A DNA stretch of 64,000 bases from CAZKBP01 sp964551015. Its GTDB lineage: Bacteria > Bacteroidota > Bacteroidia > Cytophagales > Microscillaceae. Positions 51,448-60,397 of this stretch are shown here, piece by piece. The translations under genes and the position numbers were made by a program. Positions within the stretch are counted from its first letter, which is position 1. Each line of letters opens with the position of its first letter. The stretch is taken from positions 186,001 to 250,000 of the forward strand of contig CAZKBP010000007.1 of NCBI GenBank assembly GCA_964551015.1, in the 5' to 3' direction. The notes below the pieces were generated by a model, which was given only the letters and a program-made list of their open reading frames with translations, was not told the origin of the DNA and ran no database searches.

Positions 51448-52293
51448 CTAATTCGAGTAGAGATTAAAAAAATGTTCCAAATCCCTTATTTCCTGTAATC
51501 CTAATATCCAACAAACCTCTGAGGTGTCAGAGAAATCTAATCCACCCGCTGATATCGCCTTATTATGGTACCTTCCCTCTTTTCCATTGTATCTGTTGGA
51601 TAGCTCAATCGCTAATTGCCATATCTCGATCAATTTAGGATTTCTGATTTTATCTTTCCATCCAATATATTCAGGTGAGCGAAATCCGGGTGAGCCATTT
51701 CCAACACCATTACCATCAGGTATTTTTTGATAATCAATGTTGGTCTTTACGTATTCCAAATAGTGAGGGGAAGTAACCTGCTCATTCCAATCGCTATGCT
51801 GTACGATGTGAATTCGTTTTGAGATATTCATATCTGGCAAATCAGCTTTGATAGCTTTGATCAGTTGGGCAGAAAAATCGGATTGCCCGGCTTCCGCAAT
51901 CCAGATATCGCCTTGATTCTCGAGGGCTGATATGGCCAATATTTTGACTCGATGAATAGCCTCTTGTAAATTTTCGTGCGCATCTGACCAATTTTCTCCA
52001 AATGTGAGTTCAAACAATTCATTGGGCGGAACATATAAACCACCCTGAATGCCATAGGTGCCAGCCACGGCGTGATAATTAATTTTGGAGAAGATCGTAT
52101 CCGATAATAAAGTTGCCAAAGCGGCCACCGACTGAAGGTCATCCACATCGGTTTTGCAATCATAGTGTGCTAAAAGCAAATCTCGGTCTAAGTCGAAGTT
52201 TCCTGCTTTGGAAGACTTCCCGTCTTGAGCACTATTATTAAGAGAAATAAAAATGGAGGCGATTACGATGCGTATTATTATTTTTAATTTCAC
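51448..52293 (-). CDS. Secreted nucleoside-hydrolase-like protein
   Basis: A 281-residue protein with a signal peptide (cleavage near NNSAQ). The N-terminal LLAHYDCKTDVDDLQSVAAL resembles the Asp-rich calcium site of nucleoside hydrolases (DxDxxxDD), although the spacing differs. GDIWIAEAGQSDFSAQLIKAI and HIVQHSDWNEQVT fit the core order. I cannot confirm catalysis. It is convergent with a gene remnant and its stop almost abuts it. Confidence 0.55.
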   Translation of the reverse strand: MKLKIIIRIVIASIFISLNNSAQDGKSSKAGNFDLDRDLLLAHYDCKTDVDDLQSVAALATLLSDTIFSKINYHAVAGTYGIQGGLYVPPNELFELTFGENWSDAHENLQEAIHRVKILAISALENQGDIWIAEAGQSDFSAQLIKAIKADLPDMNISKRIHIVQHSDWNEQVTSPHYLEYVKTNIDYQKIPDGNGVGNGSPGFRSPEYIGWKDKIRNPKLIEIWQLAIELSNRYNGKEGRYHNKAISAGGLDFSDTSEVCWILGLQEIRDLEHFFNLYSN

Positions 52294-52417
52294 TCGATTT
52301 ATGTTTTAAGATTCCTTTCACCAGATTTTTGAATTCACACGCTGCGCTTTCATTAGTGCTAATGGTTAGTGTATGTGGCGTAGCATCCCACCGAGTGCTA
52401 TGATTTCATGTACAGGG

Positions 52418-53056
52418 TTAGCCTTTCGTCTTAATCATTCGCTCGTCAATTATCAATACTTCCCGTTCAGATTTTTTGAATAAATACAAGGCGATTGCAG
52501 TATTTAGAATCCAAGGTAGCCAAGCTGAGAGTCTATAAATAAAAATAAACTCTATATCTGTTAGTAGTGGTATGAGTAAAAATGTTCTTTGAGTAATGGC
52601 GGTGAACGTCAAACCATAACTGATAAACATCCATTTTTTATGAGTTATTATATCTTTTTTTCTAATTGAAGTGATGGCAATAATGGCAGATACAAACCAA
52701 AATACCGCTAAAATCGAAAATCCGATTGTAGAAACTATGCCTCCCATTGCAAATGGGGCAACCAATAGTCCCATTAGCGAACTAATTAAAACGGAGAACA
52801 AATAAATATATCCTAGTCTCTTGTGTAAATCCAGTCTCTTTGTTCTTAATCTGGTTAAAAATTGCGCAGGGCCAGTAAATATTGCAATGATTCCAAATAG
52901 TATATGGGATTTGAAACATAACCTGTACAAAATATTAGCTGAAATGTCCTTGTATTTCATGATTCCAGATATTTCATTCTGAAAAAAATGAAATGACATG
53001 ACCAGCATTGTAATTGCTCCAACAAAGAAAAATCCGATAAGTAGATATTTTTTCAT
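52418..53056 (-). CDS. DUF2306 membrane protein
   Basis: A 212-residue membrane protein with seven helices by eye. The DUF2306 family signature is visible: FKSHILFGIIAIFTGPAQFL, then RLDLHKRLGYIYLFSVL, then HKKWMFISYGLTFTAITQR. Conserved His residues could bind heme or a metal. It is monocistronic and its low GC contrasts with the C/G-rich repeat DNA upstream. No function is known. Confidence 0.85.
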   Translation of the reverse strand: MKKYLLIGFFFVGAITMLVMSFHFFQNEISGIMKYKDISANILYRLCFKSHILFGIIAIFTGPAQFLTRLRTKRLDLHKRLGYIYLFSVLISSLMGLLVAPFAMGGIVSTIGFSILAVFWFVSAIIAITSIRKKDIITHKKWMFISYGLTFTAITQRTFLLIPLLTDIEFIFIYRLSAWLPWILNTAIALYLFKKSEREVLIIDERMIKTKG

Positions 53057-53150
53057 TCAATTTTTACAATAAAGACGAACACCCCAATATACAACATTCG
53101 TTTATTTTTTCTCTAGAAGTTTCGTTGATCGGTGAGCTGGTTTTCCTCTT

Positions 53151-53640
53151 GCCCACCTCCCCCAATTCGTGCATCTTCACGTAGGTGCTTCGGCGTAAAA
53201 GATAATTTTCTGTTGAGGTGAGCACCTCCGAAGATAGAATGACCTAGTCTCGAGGTAGATTGCCCCTCCTCAAAGATAGAAGATGCCCCTCCTCAAGCTC
53301 CGACCACCCACTCCCCAGCTAGGCTGACCCACCCCTATAGCTCCGATGGCCTATCTCCAAGCTCGGACGACGCACCTTTTATACCCCCCATCCTGTGTTT
53401 GAAGACCCCTATTCTGTGTTTTGTACTCCCCTCCCCTACTTCGCCTACCCCCCTATTCTGTCTTTGCTACCCCCAATGCTCGCCTTTTGTACCCCCCATG
53501 CCTCTCTTGGAAGACCCCTATTCTGTCTTTGCTACCCCCCATGCTCACCTTTTGTACCCCCCTATTCTGTGTTTGAGGTAGGGGGGGGTACTTCGGAGGT
53601 AGGGAGAGGGGGGTAGCAAGGGGGGGGTAAAGCGTTTTTA
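53151..53640. repeat. C/G-rich degenerate repeat region
   Basis: No gene is credible in the 804 bases from 53057 to 53860. Short degenerate repeats with runs of C on the plus strand fill 53151-53580, then runs of G to 53630. A 47-base unit (CCCTATTCTGTCTTTGCTAC onward) at 53451-53497 recurs at 53516-53562 with few differences, a 65-base period. C-runs of five or six repeatedly flank TACCCC and ATTCTGT. Candidate short open frames exist but have low-complexity translations. G-runs at 53581-53629 could form quadruplex DNA. Confidence 0.65.
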
Positions 53641-53860
53641 GAATGAGACAGACACGAAATAGTGTACACACCTCTCGTCTTTTCGCTCTGCAAAGCACCT
53701 TATTGATCTAACCAGATTTTTTCTATAAATTGCTAGTCAGCGCAGGTTAAGTCTAAAATACAGCTTGGTTTGCACACTCAACTTGAACGCTTTTGGCCTG
53801 CTTCAAGAAGATTTCCCAAGTATTCTCTAACCATCTCCTAAAAGCTAAACCTATATCTTT

Positions 53861-54253
53861 ATGAAATCTGTACTCAACTTTTATTCCTTCGTCTTTTGCT
53901 TGTTAATGATAGCGGGCTGCCAAGGACAAGCCCAAAGTGTGCTTTCTACAAAAGACTTCGAGAGTAAGTGTACCGCCACACAAAATGCACAACTTCTAGA
54001 TGTACGCACACCTCGAGAATTCAAAGAAGGACATTTGGATAAAGCCCAAAACATAGACGTACTGGCGAGTGATTTTGACCAGAAAGTAGCCAAATTGGAT
54101 AAAAAACAAGCGGTCTTCGTGTACTGCCGTAGTGGTGGACGCAGTGGACGTGCAGCCGCCCGCCTCACAAAACTGGGCTTCCAAAATATTTATGATCTCG
54201 AAGGTGGCTTCCTCGCTTGGAAAAAAGAAGGCCGAAAAGTAGTGAAGGATTAG
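53861..54253 (+). CDS. Rhodanese-like lipoprotein (sulfurtransferase)
   Basis: A 130-residue protein with a lipoprotein signal (LLMIAGC, Cys near 20). The mature part is a single rhodanese domain: LLDVRTPREFKEGHLDKAQN (about 45-64) and the active-site loop VYCRSGGRSGRAA (Cys near 89), ending with DLEGGFLAWKKEG. It should accept and donate sulfur in the periplasm or on the outer face of a membrane. It stands alone after the C/G-rich repeats. Confidence 0.9.
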   Translation: MKSVLNFYSFVFCLLMIAGCQGQAQSVLSTKDFESKCTATQNAQLLDVRTPREFKEGHLDKAQNIDVLASDFDQKVAKLDKKQAVFVYCRSGGRSGRAAARLTKLGFQNIYDLEGGFLAWKKEGRKVVKD

Positions 54254-54424
54254 AGGAGGATCAATTTTAAAGAGCTAAGATTCCTGTCTTGACAAGGTAG
54301 GAGATAGGAATCTCAGTCGCACTTTTTCCATCTAAAATGAAGCTACGAAGAGACAGCCTTACGCGGTGGACAGTCGTCAGTGGACTGTGGACTAAAGCAC
54401 AAACCTCCGCAGGATAGACTAGTA

Positions 54425-55606
54425 CTATTCATATACAAACTTCCCGTGTTGGCTCTGGATAGTCAGCTTTTTCTGTTCGCTAGATTCTACTCGCCCGATG
54501 ATCTGTGCGTCTACTCGGAAAGACTGGGCAATGGCGATCATTTCAGAGGCAGCAGATTCGTCTGTGTAAATTTCAAAGCGATGCCCCATATTAAAGACTT
54601 GATACATTTCTTGCCAATTCGTTTGGCTTTCTTGCTGGATAATCTCAAATAGAGGTGGCGTGGCAAATAATTGATCTTTGATAATGTGCAAGTTCTCCAC
54701 GAAGTTGAGCACTTTGGTTTGTGCGCCCCCACTACAATGCACCATCCCGTGAATATGCCCCCGATACGCCTTAAGAATTTCCTGAATAATGGGAGCATAG
54801 GTGCGAGTGGGCGATAGTACCAGCTTTCCCATATCTATATCATCAGGTACAGCCTCCCGGTATGGTTCAGGAAGGGGGTCAGTTAGTTGATAAGACCCCG
54901 TATATACCAACTCTTCTGGCACGTTTGGGTCAAAGCTCTCTGGATATTTCTGCGCGATACTCTGATGAAACACATCGTGCCGTGCCGAGGTAAGCCCATT
55001 ACTGCCCATTCCTCCGTTGTAAGTACTTTCATAGCTGGCCTGACCAAAAGAAGCCAATCCCACGATGACGTCTCCTGCCTGAATGCGATCATTGGAGATC
55101 ACTTCAGCTCTTTTCATACGTGTGCTTACGCAATTATCCACGATGATGGTACGTACCAAATCTCCTACATCCGCCGTTTCGCCTCCTGTGTTATGGATTT
55201 GTACGCCCTGCTGTGCTAACATCTCAATGAGTTCTTGGGTGGCTTCAATCAGAGCCGCGATCACTTCTCCGGGCACTAGGTTTTTGTTGCGCCCGATGGT
55301 AGAGGAAAGCAGAATATCGTGGGTGGCCCCCACACACAGCAAATCGTCTAAATTCATGACCAGCGCATCTTGGGCAATGCCTTTCCAGACCGACAGGTCG
55401 CCCGTTTCTTTCCAATAGAGATAGGCCAAAGAAGATTTCGTACCTGCTCCGTCTGCGTGCATGATATTGCAGTAGGCTTCATCTCCTCCCATAATGTCGG
55501 GAATGATTTTACAAAAAGCCTTGGGGTACAGGCCTTTGTCTAGGTTTTGGATGGCCTGATGAACATCCGTTTTGGAAGCAGAGACACCTCTTTGGTCGTA
55601 GCGCAT
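54425..55606 (-). CDS. purM: Phosphoribosylformylglycinamidine cyclo-ligase
   Basis: A 393-residue purine biosynthesis enzyme converting FGAM to AIR with ATP. MRYDQRGVSASKTDVHQAI, MHADGAGTKSSLAYLY, MNLDDLLCVGATHDILLSST and GGETADVGDLVRT are AIR synthase hallmarks. This longer form (about 390, not about 345) is usual in Bacteroidota. No other pur gene is adjacent. Confidence 0.9.
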   Translation of the reverse strand: MRYDQRGVSASKTDVHQAIQNLDKGLYPKAFCKIIPDIMGGDEAYCNIMHADGAGTKSSLAYLYWKETGDLSVWKGIAQDALVMNLDDLLCVGATHDILLSSTIGRNKNLVPGEVIAALIEATQELIEMLAQQGVQIHNTGGETADVGDLVRTIIVDNCVSTRMKRAEVISNDRIQAGDVIVGLASFGQASYESTYNGGMGSNGLTSARHDVFHQSIAQKYPESFDPNVPEELVYTGSYQLTDPLPEPYREAVPDDIDMGKLVLSPTRTYAPIIQEILKAYRGHIHGMVHCSGGAQTKVLNFVENLHIIKDQLFATPPLFEIIQQESQTNWQEMYQVFNMGHRFEIYTDESAASEMIAIAQSFRVDAQIIGRVESSEQKKLTIQSQHGKFVYE

Positions 55607-55719
55607 GGCGTTGTGGGTTGTTCGTTTTTATTTTTTGGCAACAGAAGCCAGAAGCTTTTAGCAAAATTAACGATAAAAGCTGAAATCTGAGGACTGCGCC
55701 TTGAAAGCTCTTGGGCTGG

Positions 55720-57834
55720 CTAAAAAAATGTAAATAAGGTAGCCAAAAAACTCAAACCCAAGAAAGTAGGCCAATACAGCAATTTGACAATCAGATTATC
55801 CCGATAATCAAAAAACAAGACATTGTCTCGCCTCGTGAAGAGAATAATATTAAAGACAGACATCACCAGCACCAAATACATGATAAAATAGAAAAACTCC
55901 ATGTAGGTAATCCGGTCGGATTGGATGGAGCTTCGCAAATCAATATGTGCCAATACCAGCACGAAAAAGAAAGCCGCCGAGCTTTCTACCACCCCGACTG
56001 AACTCACTTTTTTGCTACTGCTGTAAATAATCAGATAAAGCATCAAGGCTACCACGAAGATGGGAATAAAATTAATCACGAAAGCGTTGATAAAATTTCT
56101 GTGAATCAAAATATTATAATGCAACTCAGGACTAAGCTCAGGGTGAAAGGCTTGCTCCATCCCAAAATTGGTATTATAATCTTTGTACAAGTAGCTAAAT
56201 GCAGAGCGCTCAATCTGAAAACCCGGTAAAACAACCCCCGAATTAATCCCCGGTTTCGCACTTGGGCTGAGCAATTTGTACCCTCCCAAGTCAGGAGTCA
56301 GGATCAAATTGCCGTGCATCTCACGAGGCATCAAGATAATGGCCATTTTCCGACGGTCAAAGGGATAGGTCGTATAATCAAAATTGAGCCGAAGCGTGAG
56401 GCGAAATTCCCAGCGATGGAGTTCATAATCACGAGTAAGCTCCCGGTGGTGATGGCTTATGTATTCTGACTCGGCGTGCGGGGCAACCTGTGGGAAGGTA
56501 ATGCCTTTCTTGATCGAGTCGCTGAGATCGTGAGGGTATTTCTGCCAAACCAAACCACTAATATTCACATTGTAAGAGTCTTCCATCTCGATTTCGCGTA
56601 CAAACACCCCCGTGGGAATAGGAATAGGAGGCACCAATTTCATCTCTTCGGCGTAATTTTGCCGATGGGTCAGAAATTGCTCCAGACTGCTGTTACTGGT
56701 GATCGTTACTTCTTCGGCCTGACTTTGGTGAGTGTATTTATTCAATTTGAGATACCAGCAAAAAAGAATATTCACCAATATAATCACAGAAAAACTCGTA
56801 CTAAATGCCCAAAGCGAAGCAATTTGGAAATAATACACTTTAAAAACCAGGAAAAAAACCAAAACCATCACCCAACTGGCCGACATAAAAACGGCCAAGG
56901 ACTTCTGCTCCATTCCTGCCGAAGAACCCAAAAATTCGTCTTTGATCAACACGATTCCCAAGCTCCAACCTGCACTGGGTACAGGCCGATAAAACAAGTA
57001 AGAATGTTGATTTGTCAAGCGGCTCTGGTATTCCTCCTCTCCTGAGCGACCCTCTGTCATCTGCTGGGCGGCTTTCCGAAAAATCGGGTCTTGTACTTCT
57101 TCGGCGAGTTTGAGGATATTTTTATTATTAATATATTCTCGGATCGGGTGCGAAAGGTATTTACCCTTACGGGAAATCACAAACCCATAGCCGGTTTTGC
57201 CCAGACTTAAAGTATTCATAAGTCGGCTAAAGGCTGCCAGAGAAATGGTCATGGTAATGGTTCCTGCTACCTCTTCTTGCCCCGTCTGGGGGTTTTTCCA
57301 ATAAAAAGGCACCCCATAATCGGCCACCATGGCCTGTGCTCCTTCGGCGTAGTAAGGCTCGATCCACTGTGCTCCTTTGTCCCGCACACGCACGTACCAC
57401 TGGCTGGTGGTCAGAGAGGCATCGGTATAATCGTACACATCTTCTATGAAGATAAACCCATCCTTGTTTTTATCATAGTAGGGAGCGTACAGGGTTTTGT
57501 TTGGGTAGAGCTTAGGCTCAAAGGCGGCCGTGATGCCTAAAATATTGCTAAAAGAGCGACTTTCTTTTGCTAAAAGGGCGTGTAGAGTATCCTTTTGCCA
57601 GTGTTTGGTATCGTGTAGCAAATGGGCTAAGTATTGCCCTTTCTGCATCACCTGCTGGAGGATGGTATCGATGCGTGCACTGATCTCATCGGCAGAGTTT
57701 GCGCCCGTGCTTCGTCCTGTCTGCTCGAGATGATACTTGATGGCATAGTAGTCGTATATCTCATAGCCTAACAACAAAAGGCTGAGGCTCAAAAGAATTT
57801 GAGCGATTATTTTCATCCACTTAATTCTTAGCAT
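55720..57834 (-). CDS. Cache sensor domain fused to a pentameric ligand-gated ion channel (Cys-loop/Pro-loop family)
   Basis: A 704-residue protein. N-terminal helix (about 9-27), dCache domain in the periplasm (about 35-300, with SQWYVRVRDKG and GYGFVISRKGKYLSHP), two helices (about 314-333 and 340-361), then a domain resembling the pLGIC extracellular beta sandwich (about 400-570). The latter has the Pro-loop FDYTTYPFDRRKM (YPFD at 490-493) and the pre-M1 LHYNILIHRN (about 571-580). M1-M4 helices follow at about 581-604, 612-632, 644-666 and 682-704, the last at the C-terminus as expected. The topology (Cache out, both linking helices, channel domain out) is self-consistent. It would couple small-molecule binding to ion flow. 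Confidence 0.75.
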   Translation of the reverse strand: MLRIKWMKIIAQILLSLSLLLLGYEIYDYYAIKYHLEQTGRSTGANSADEISARIDTILQQVMQKGQYLAHLLHDTKHWQKDTLHALLAKESRSFSNILGITAAFEPKLYPNKTLYAPYYDKNKDGFIFIEDVYDYTDASLTTSQWYVRVRDKGAQWIEPYYAEGAQAMVADYGVPFYWKNPQTGQEEVAGTITMTISLAAFSRLMNTLSLGKTGYGFVISRKGKYLSHPIREYINNKNILKLAEEVQDPIFRKAAQQMTEGRSGEEEYQSRLTNQHSYLFYRPVPSAGWSLGIVLIKDEFLGSSAGMEQKSLAVFMSASWVMVLVFFLVFKVYYFQIASLWAFSTSFSVIILVNILFCWYLKLNKYTHQSQAEEVTITSNSSLEQFLTHRQNYAEEMKLVPPIPIPTGVFVREIEMEDSYNVNISGLVWQKYPHDLSDSIKKGITFPQVAPHAESEYISHHHRELTRDYELHRWEFRLTLRLNFDYTTYPFDRRKMAIILMPREMHGNLILTPDLGGYKLLSPSAKPGINSGVVLPGFQIERSAFSYLYKDYNTNFGMEQAFHPELSPELHYNILIHRNFINAFVINFIPIFVVALMLYLIIYSSSKKVSSVGVVESSAAFFFVLVLAHIDLRSSIQSDRITYMEFFYFIMYLVLVMSVFNIILFTRRDNVLFFDYRDNLIVKLLYWPTFLGLSFLATLFTFF

Positions 57835-57975
57835 GGCAAGGAGATTTTAGGATGTAAAGACTGGAAGAAGCTGTGTTTTTCTTTTACAAATAATCTAGAG
57901 CGTTACTGGGGGAACCTCTAAAATATCTTGCTTGATGAGTTATCTAGGGTTCCTCAAAAATCTAACCGATTTTAG

Positions 57976-58015
57976 ATCAAATCCTTCACGCTATTGCCTA
58001 AGGGAAGGATTTGAT
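57976..58015. other. Hairpin downstream of the isochorismatase-family gene
   Basis: ATCAAATCCTT (57976-57986) and AAGGATTTGAT (58005-58015) form a perfect 11-base-pair stem. No T tract follows on the minus strand, so it may be an mRNA 3' end structure rather than a classical terminator. Confidence 0.5.
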
Positions 58016-58036
58016 AGTAATCATTCTGCGCCTGAG

Positions 58037-58603
58037 CTAAAGGGCTGCTAGCAGTTCTTCGGTACGAAGAATCGTAGCAAATTCATCTTTTAAGCTCGCC
58101 AAGGAGGTCAGGTGTACAGTTTCGGCGTCGTAGGTTTCGCCTTGAATTCCCACCTGATCAAAGGTGGCGGTAGCGTCGGAGATCAAATAGGTTTGATAGC
58201 CCAAATTAGCGGCCATTCGTGTAGTAGTAGAGACACAGTGATTGGTAGTCATCCCCACGATCACCAGGGTATGAATCCCCGCCTCGTCTAATTGCTCCTT
58301 TAAGTTTGTTCCAATAAAAGGGCTATTTACATTTTTGACGAAAAGGGGTTCTCCGGCCTTGGGCTTGAGTTCATCACGAAGTTCAAAGCCCGGCTGATCT
58401 GGTCGCAAGGGTGAATTGGGTTCGGTGGAGCTATGTTGCGCGTGAAACACAGGCAATTGTGAGGCACGCCATCGCTCGAGGATTATCGCGGCTTGCGCTT
58501 CGGCCTGAGGATTGTTTCGCTGGCCTCCCCAATGGGCAAGATCATCAAAGCCTTTTTGAAAATCAATGAGTAGCAAAGCGGGTTTTTGGTCACGTAAAGC
58601 CAT
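58037..58603 (-). CDS. Isochorismatase-family cysteine hydrolase
   Basis: A 188-residue cytoplasmic hydrolase of the nicotinamidase/isochorismatase fold. The Asp-Lys-Cys triad is visible in LIDFQKGF (Asp about 13), FVKNVNSPF (Lys about 93) and GMTTNHCVSTTTRMA (Cys about 127). The start is placed at 58603; the longer frame to 58654 adds a hydrophobic stretch not seen in the family. The substrate is unknown. It stands alone between the channel and the sigma-54 activator. Confidence 0.88.
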   Translation of the reverse strand: MALRDQKPALLLIDFQKGFDDLAHWGGQRNNPQAEAQAAIILERWRASQLPVFHAQHSSTEPNSPLRPDQPGFELRDELKPKAGEPLFVKNVNSPFIGTNLKEQLDEAGIHTLVIVGMTTNHCVSTTTRMAANLGYQTYLISDATATFDQVGIQGETYDAETVHLTSLASLKDEFATILRTEELLAAL

Positions 58604-58831
58604 AGAAATATAGATGATTAAGTTTATACCAATCCATATTCTCCGTGCATACATCTGAACGGCTTATCCAAACACAGAGACACGGAGGAGTTTCAGGGTA
58701 CTCCAGCGGAAAATCCACTCCCATTTAAATGTACGCATCCCAGAGATGGATTGGGTTTAGAGCCAAGATAGTAAATATTTTGCTCGAATCGCCAATCATA
58801 GCAAGCCTAAAAGCGAGGTAGCGTTGCTGGT

Positions 58832-60286
58832 TCAATCGGCACGTTGAATCCCTAATTTCTTCATTCTGGAAGATAAAGTCTTATGATTGATGCACAATAA
58901 TTCAGCAGCGCCTCCGGGGCCACTCACTTTCCCGTGGGTTTTGCGGAGTGCTTTTTGGATGTGTTTTTTCTCTATCTCCTGCAAGGAGACAAAGCCATTC
59001 TCCTGACGAAGATTATCAGGAAGACTCTCCAAGGCTAGTTTGGTGCCTTCGCTGATAATCATGGAGCGTTGCACGATATTCTCTAGCTCTCTGACATTGC
59101 CCGGCCAGTCATAGTCCATGAGTTGTTTCATGACGCGCTTGGGGACTTTTTCTATTTTTTTACCCAAGTTACTTTCATATTTTTTCAAGAAGAAACTGAC
59201 TAGCAGCGGAATGTCCTCTTTTCTTTCTCTCAGGGGTGGATTCTCGATAGGAAATACATTGAGGCGATAGTAAAGGTCTTCTCGGAAATTACCCTTGCTA
59301 ATCTCTTTTTGCAATTGACGGTTGGTGGCAGCGATCACCCGAACGTCAATTTTACGCGTTTGTGAACTACCTAATCGCTCGATTTCTCCTTCTTGCAATA
59401 CTCTCAATAACTTGGCTTGTAGATCCAGAGGAAGTTCACCAATTTCATCCAAGAAAATAGTGCCTTGATGAGCCAGCTCGAAACGCCCAATGCGCTTTTG
59501 GGTAGCTCCCGTGAAGGCTCCCTTCTCGTGTCCAAATAGCTCGCTTTCTATCAAATGCGAGGGAAGCGTGGCACAGTTGACTTTGACCAAGGGGCGAGAT
59601 TTACGTTGGCTGAGATTGTGAATACCTCTGGCTAGCAGTTCTTTTCCTGTTCCAGACTCCCCGAAGATCAAGGCGGTAGAATTTGTAGGAGCTACTTGCT
59701 GCACTTTTTTTAAAACTTGCTGATAAGCTCGGCTTTGGCTGATGATTTCCTCGAAGTTATGGTCTAGTTTGATTTCTTCTCGGAGGTAATCATTTTCAGC
59801 CTCCAAGCGATTTTTCAGGTCTTCTACTTGCTGGAGTGCTTCGGAAAGTTCCCGCGTACGGAGGGCTACTTGCTGTTCCAGATGTTCCTGAAGCTGTTTG
59901 AGATGCAGGTGGGTATCAATCCGAGAAAGCACTTCTTCGGCGTGAAAAGGCTTGGAAATATAATCCACGGCTCCTAATCGCAGTCCTTTGATTTTTTCTT
60001 CTGGCTCGTTGAGCGAAGTGATAAAAATCACGGGAATAGATGCAGTTTCTGGATTGGCCTTGAGGCGTTGACAGGCTTCATACCCGTTGATACCGGGCAT
60101 CATTACATCCATCAGTACCAGAGAGGGCTTGAAATGTTGAATCTGCTCGAGGGCACTTTCGCCATCGATGGCTACTAAGGTTTTATATAGGCGTTGTCCG
60201 AGCATTTCCATAAGCACCTGTACATTGGCAGGGGTATCATCTACGATGAGGATGGTTTCATTTTCGGGGGATGATTTGGTAGACAT
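58832..60286 (-). CDS. NtrC-family sigma-54-dependent response regulator
   Basis: A 484-residue regulator. Receiver domain (1-125) with phospho-acceptor Asp60 (LVLMDVMMPG); coiled linker (about 125-170); sigma-54 AAA+ domain (about 175-410) with Walker A GESGTGKE (205-212), the sigma-54-contacting GAFTGA loop (252-257) and LFLDEIGELP-like Walker B; C-terminal Fis-type helix-turn-helix (about 450-484, GGAAELLCINHKTLSSRMK). It shows that sigma-54 promoters are used in this genome. The hybrid kinase gene is 111 bases upstream in the same direction and could be its partner. Confidence 0.96.
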   Translation of the reverse strand: MSTKSSPENETILIVDDTPANVQVLMEMLGQRLYKTLVAIDGESALEQIQHFKPSLVLMDVMMPGINGYEACQRLKANPETASIPVIFITSLNEPEEKIKGLRLGAVDYISKPFHAEEVLSRIDTHLHLKQLQEHLEQQVALRTRELSEALQQVEDLKNRLEAENDYLREEIKLDHNFEEIISQSRAYQQVLKKVQQVAPTNSTALIFGESGTGKELLARGIHNLSQRKSRPLVKVNCATLPSHLIESELFGHEKGAFTGATQKRIGRFELAHQGTIFLDEIGELPLDLQAKLLRVLQEGEIERLGSSQTRKIDVRVIAATNRQLQKEISKGNFREDLYYRLNVFPIENPPLRERKEDIPLLVSFFLKKYESNLGKKIEKVPKRVMKQLMDYDWPGNVRELENIVQRSMIISEGTKLALESLPDNLRQENGFVSLQEIEKKHIQKALRKTHGKVSGPGGAAELLCINHKTLSSRMKKLGIQRAD

Positions 60287-60397
60287 AACTATAAAAATTA
60301 TCCTCTATGAACTGGGGTCAAGAGCATTTTTGGATTAGCATGATGGTTAATTTATCAAAGGCTTTTCAGGGCTCATGTTATTATTTTACATCTTAGA

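Noticed and set aside
53395..53698. Open frames in the C/G-rich region
   Set aside because: They translate the repeat unit in several frames with low-complexity Pro/Cys/Tyr content and no initiation signal.
57841..58036. Gene between the channel and the isochorismatase-like gene
   Set aside because: The region has only a hairpin and AT-rich sequence, no credible coding frame.
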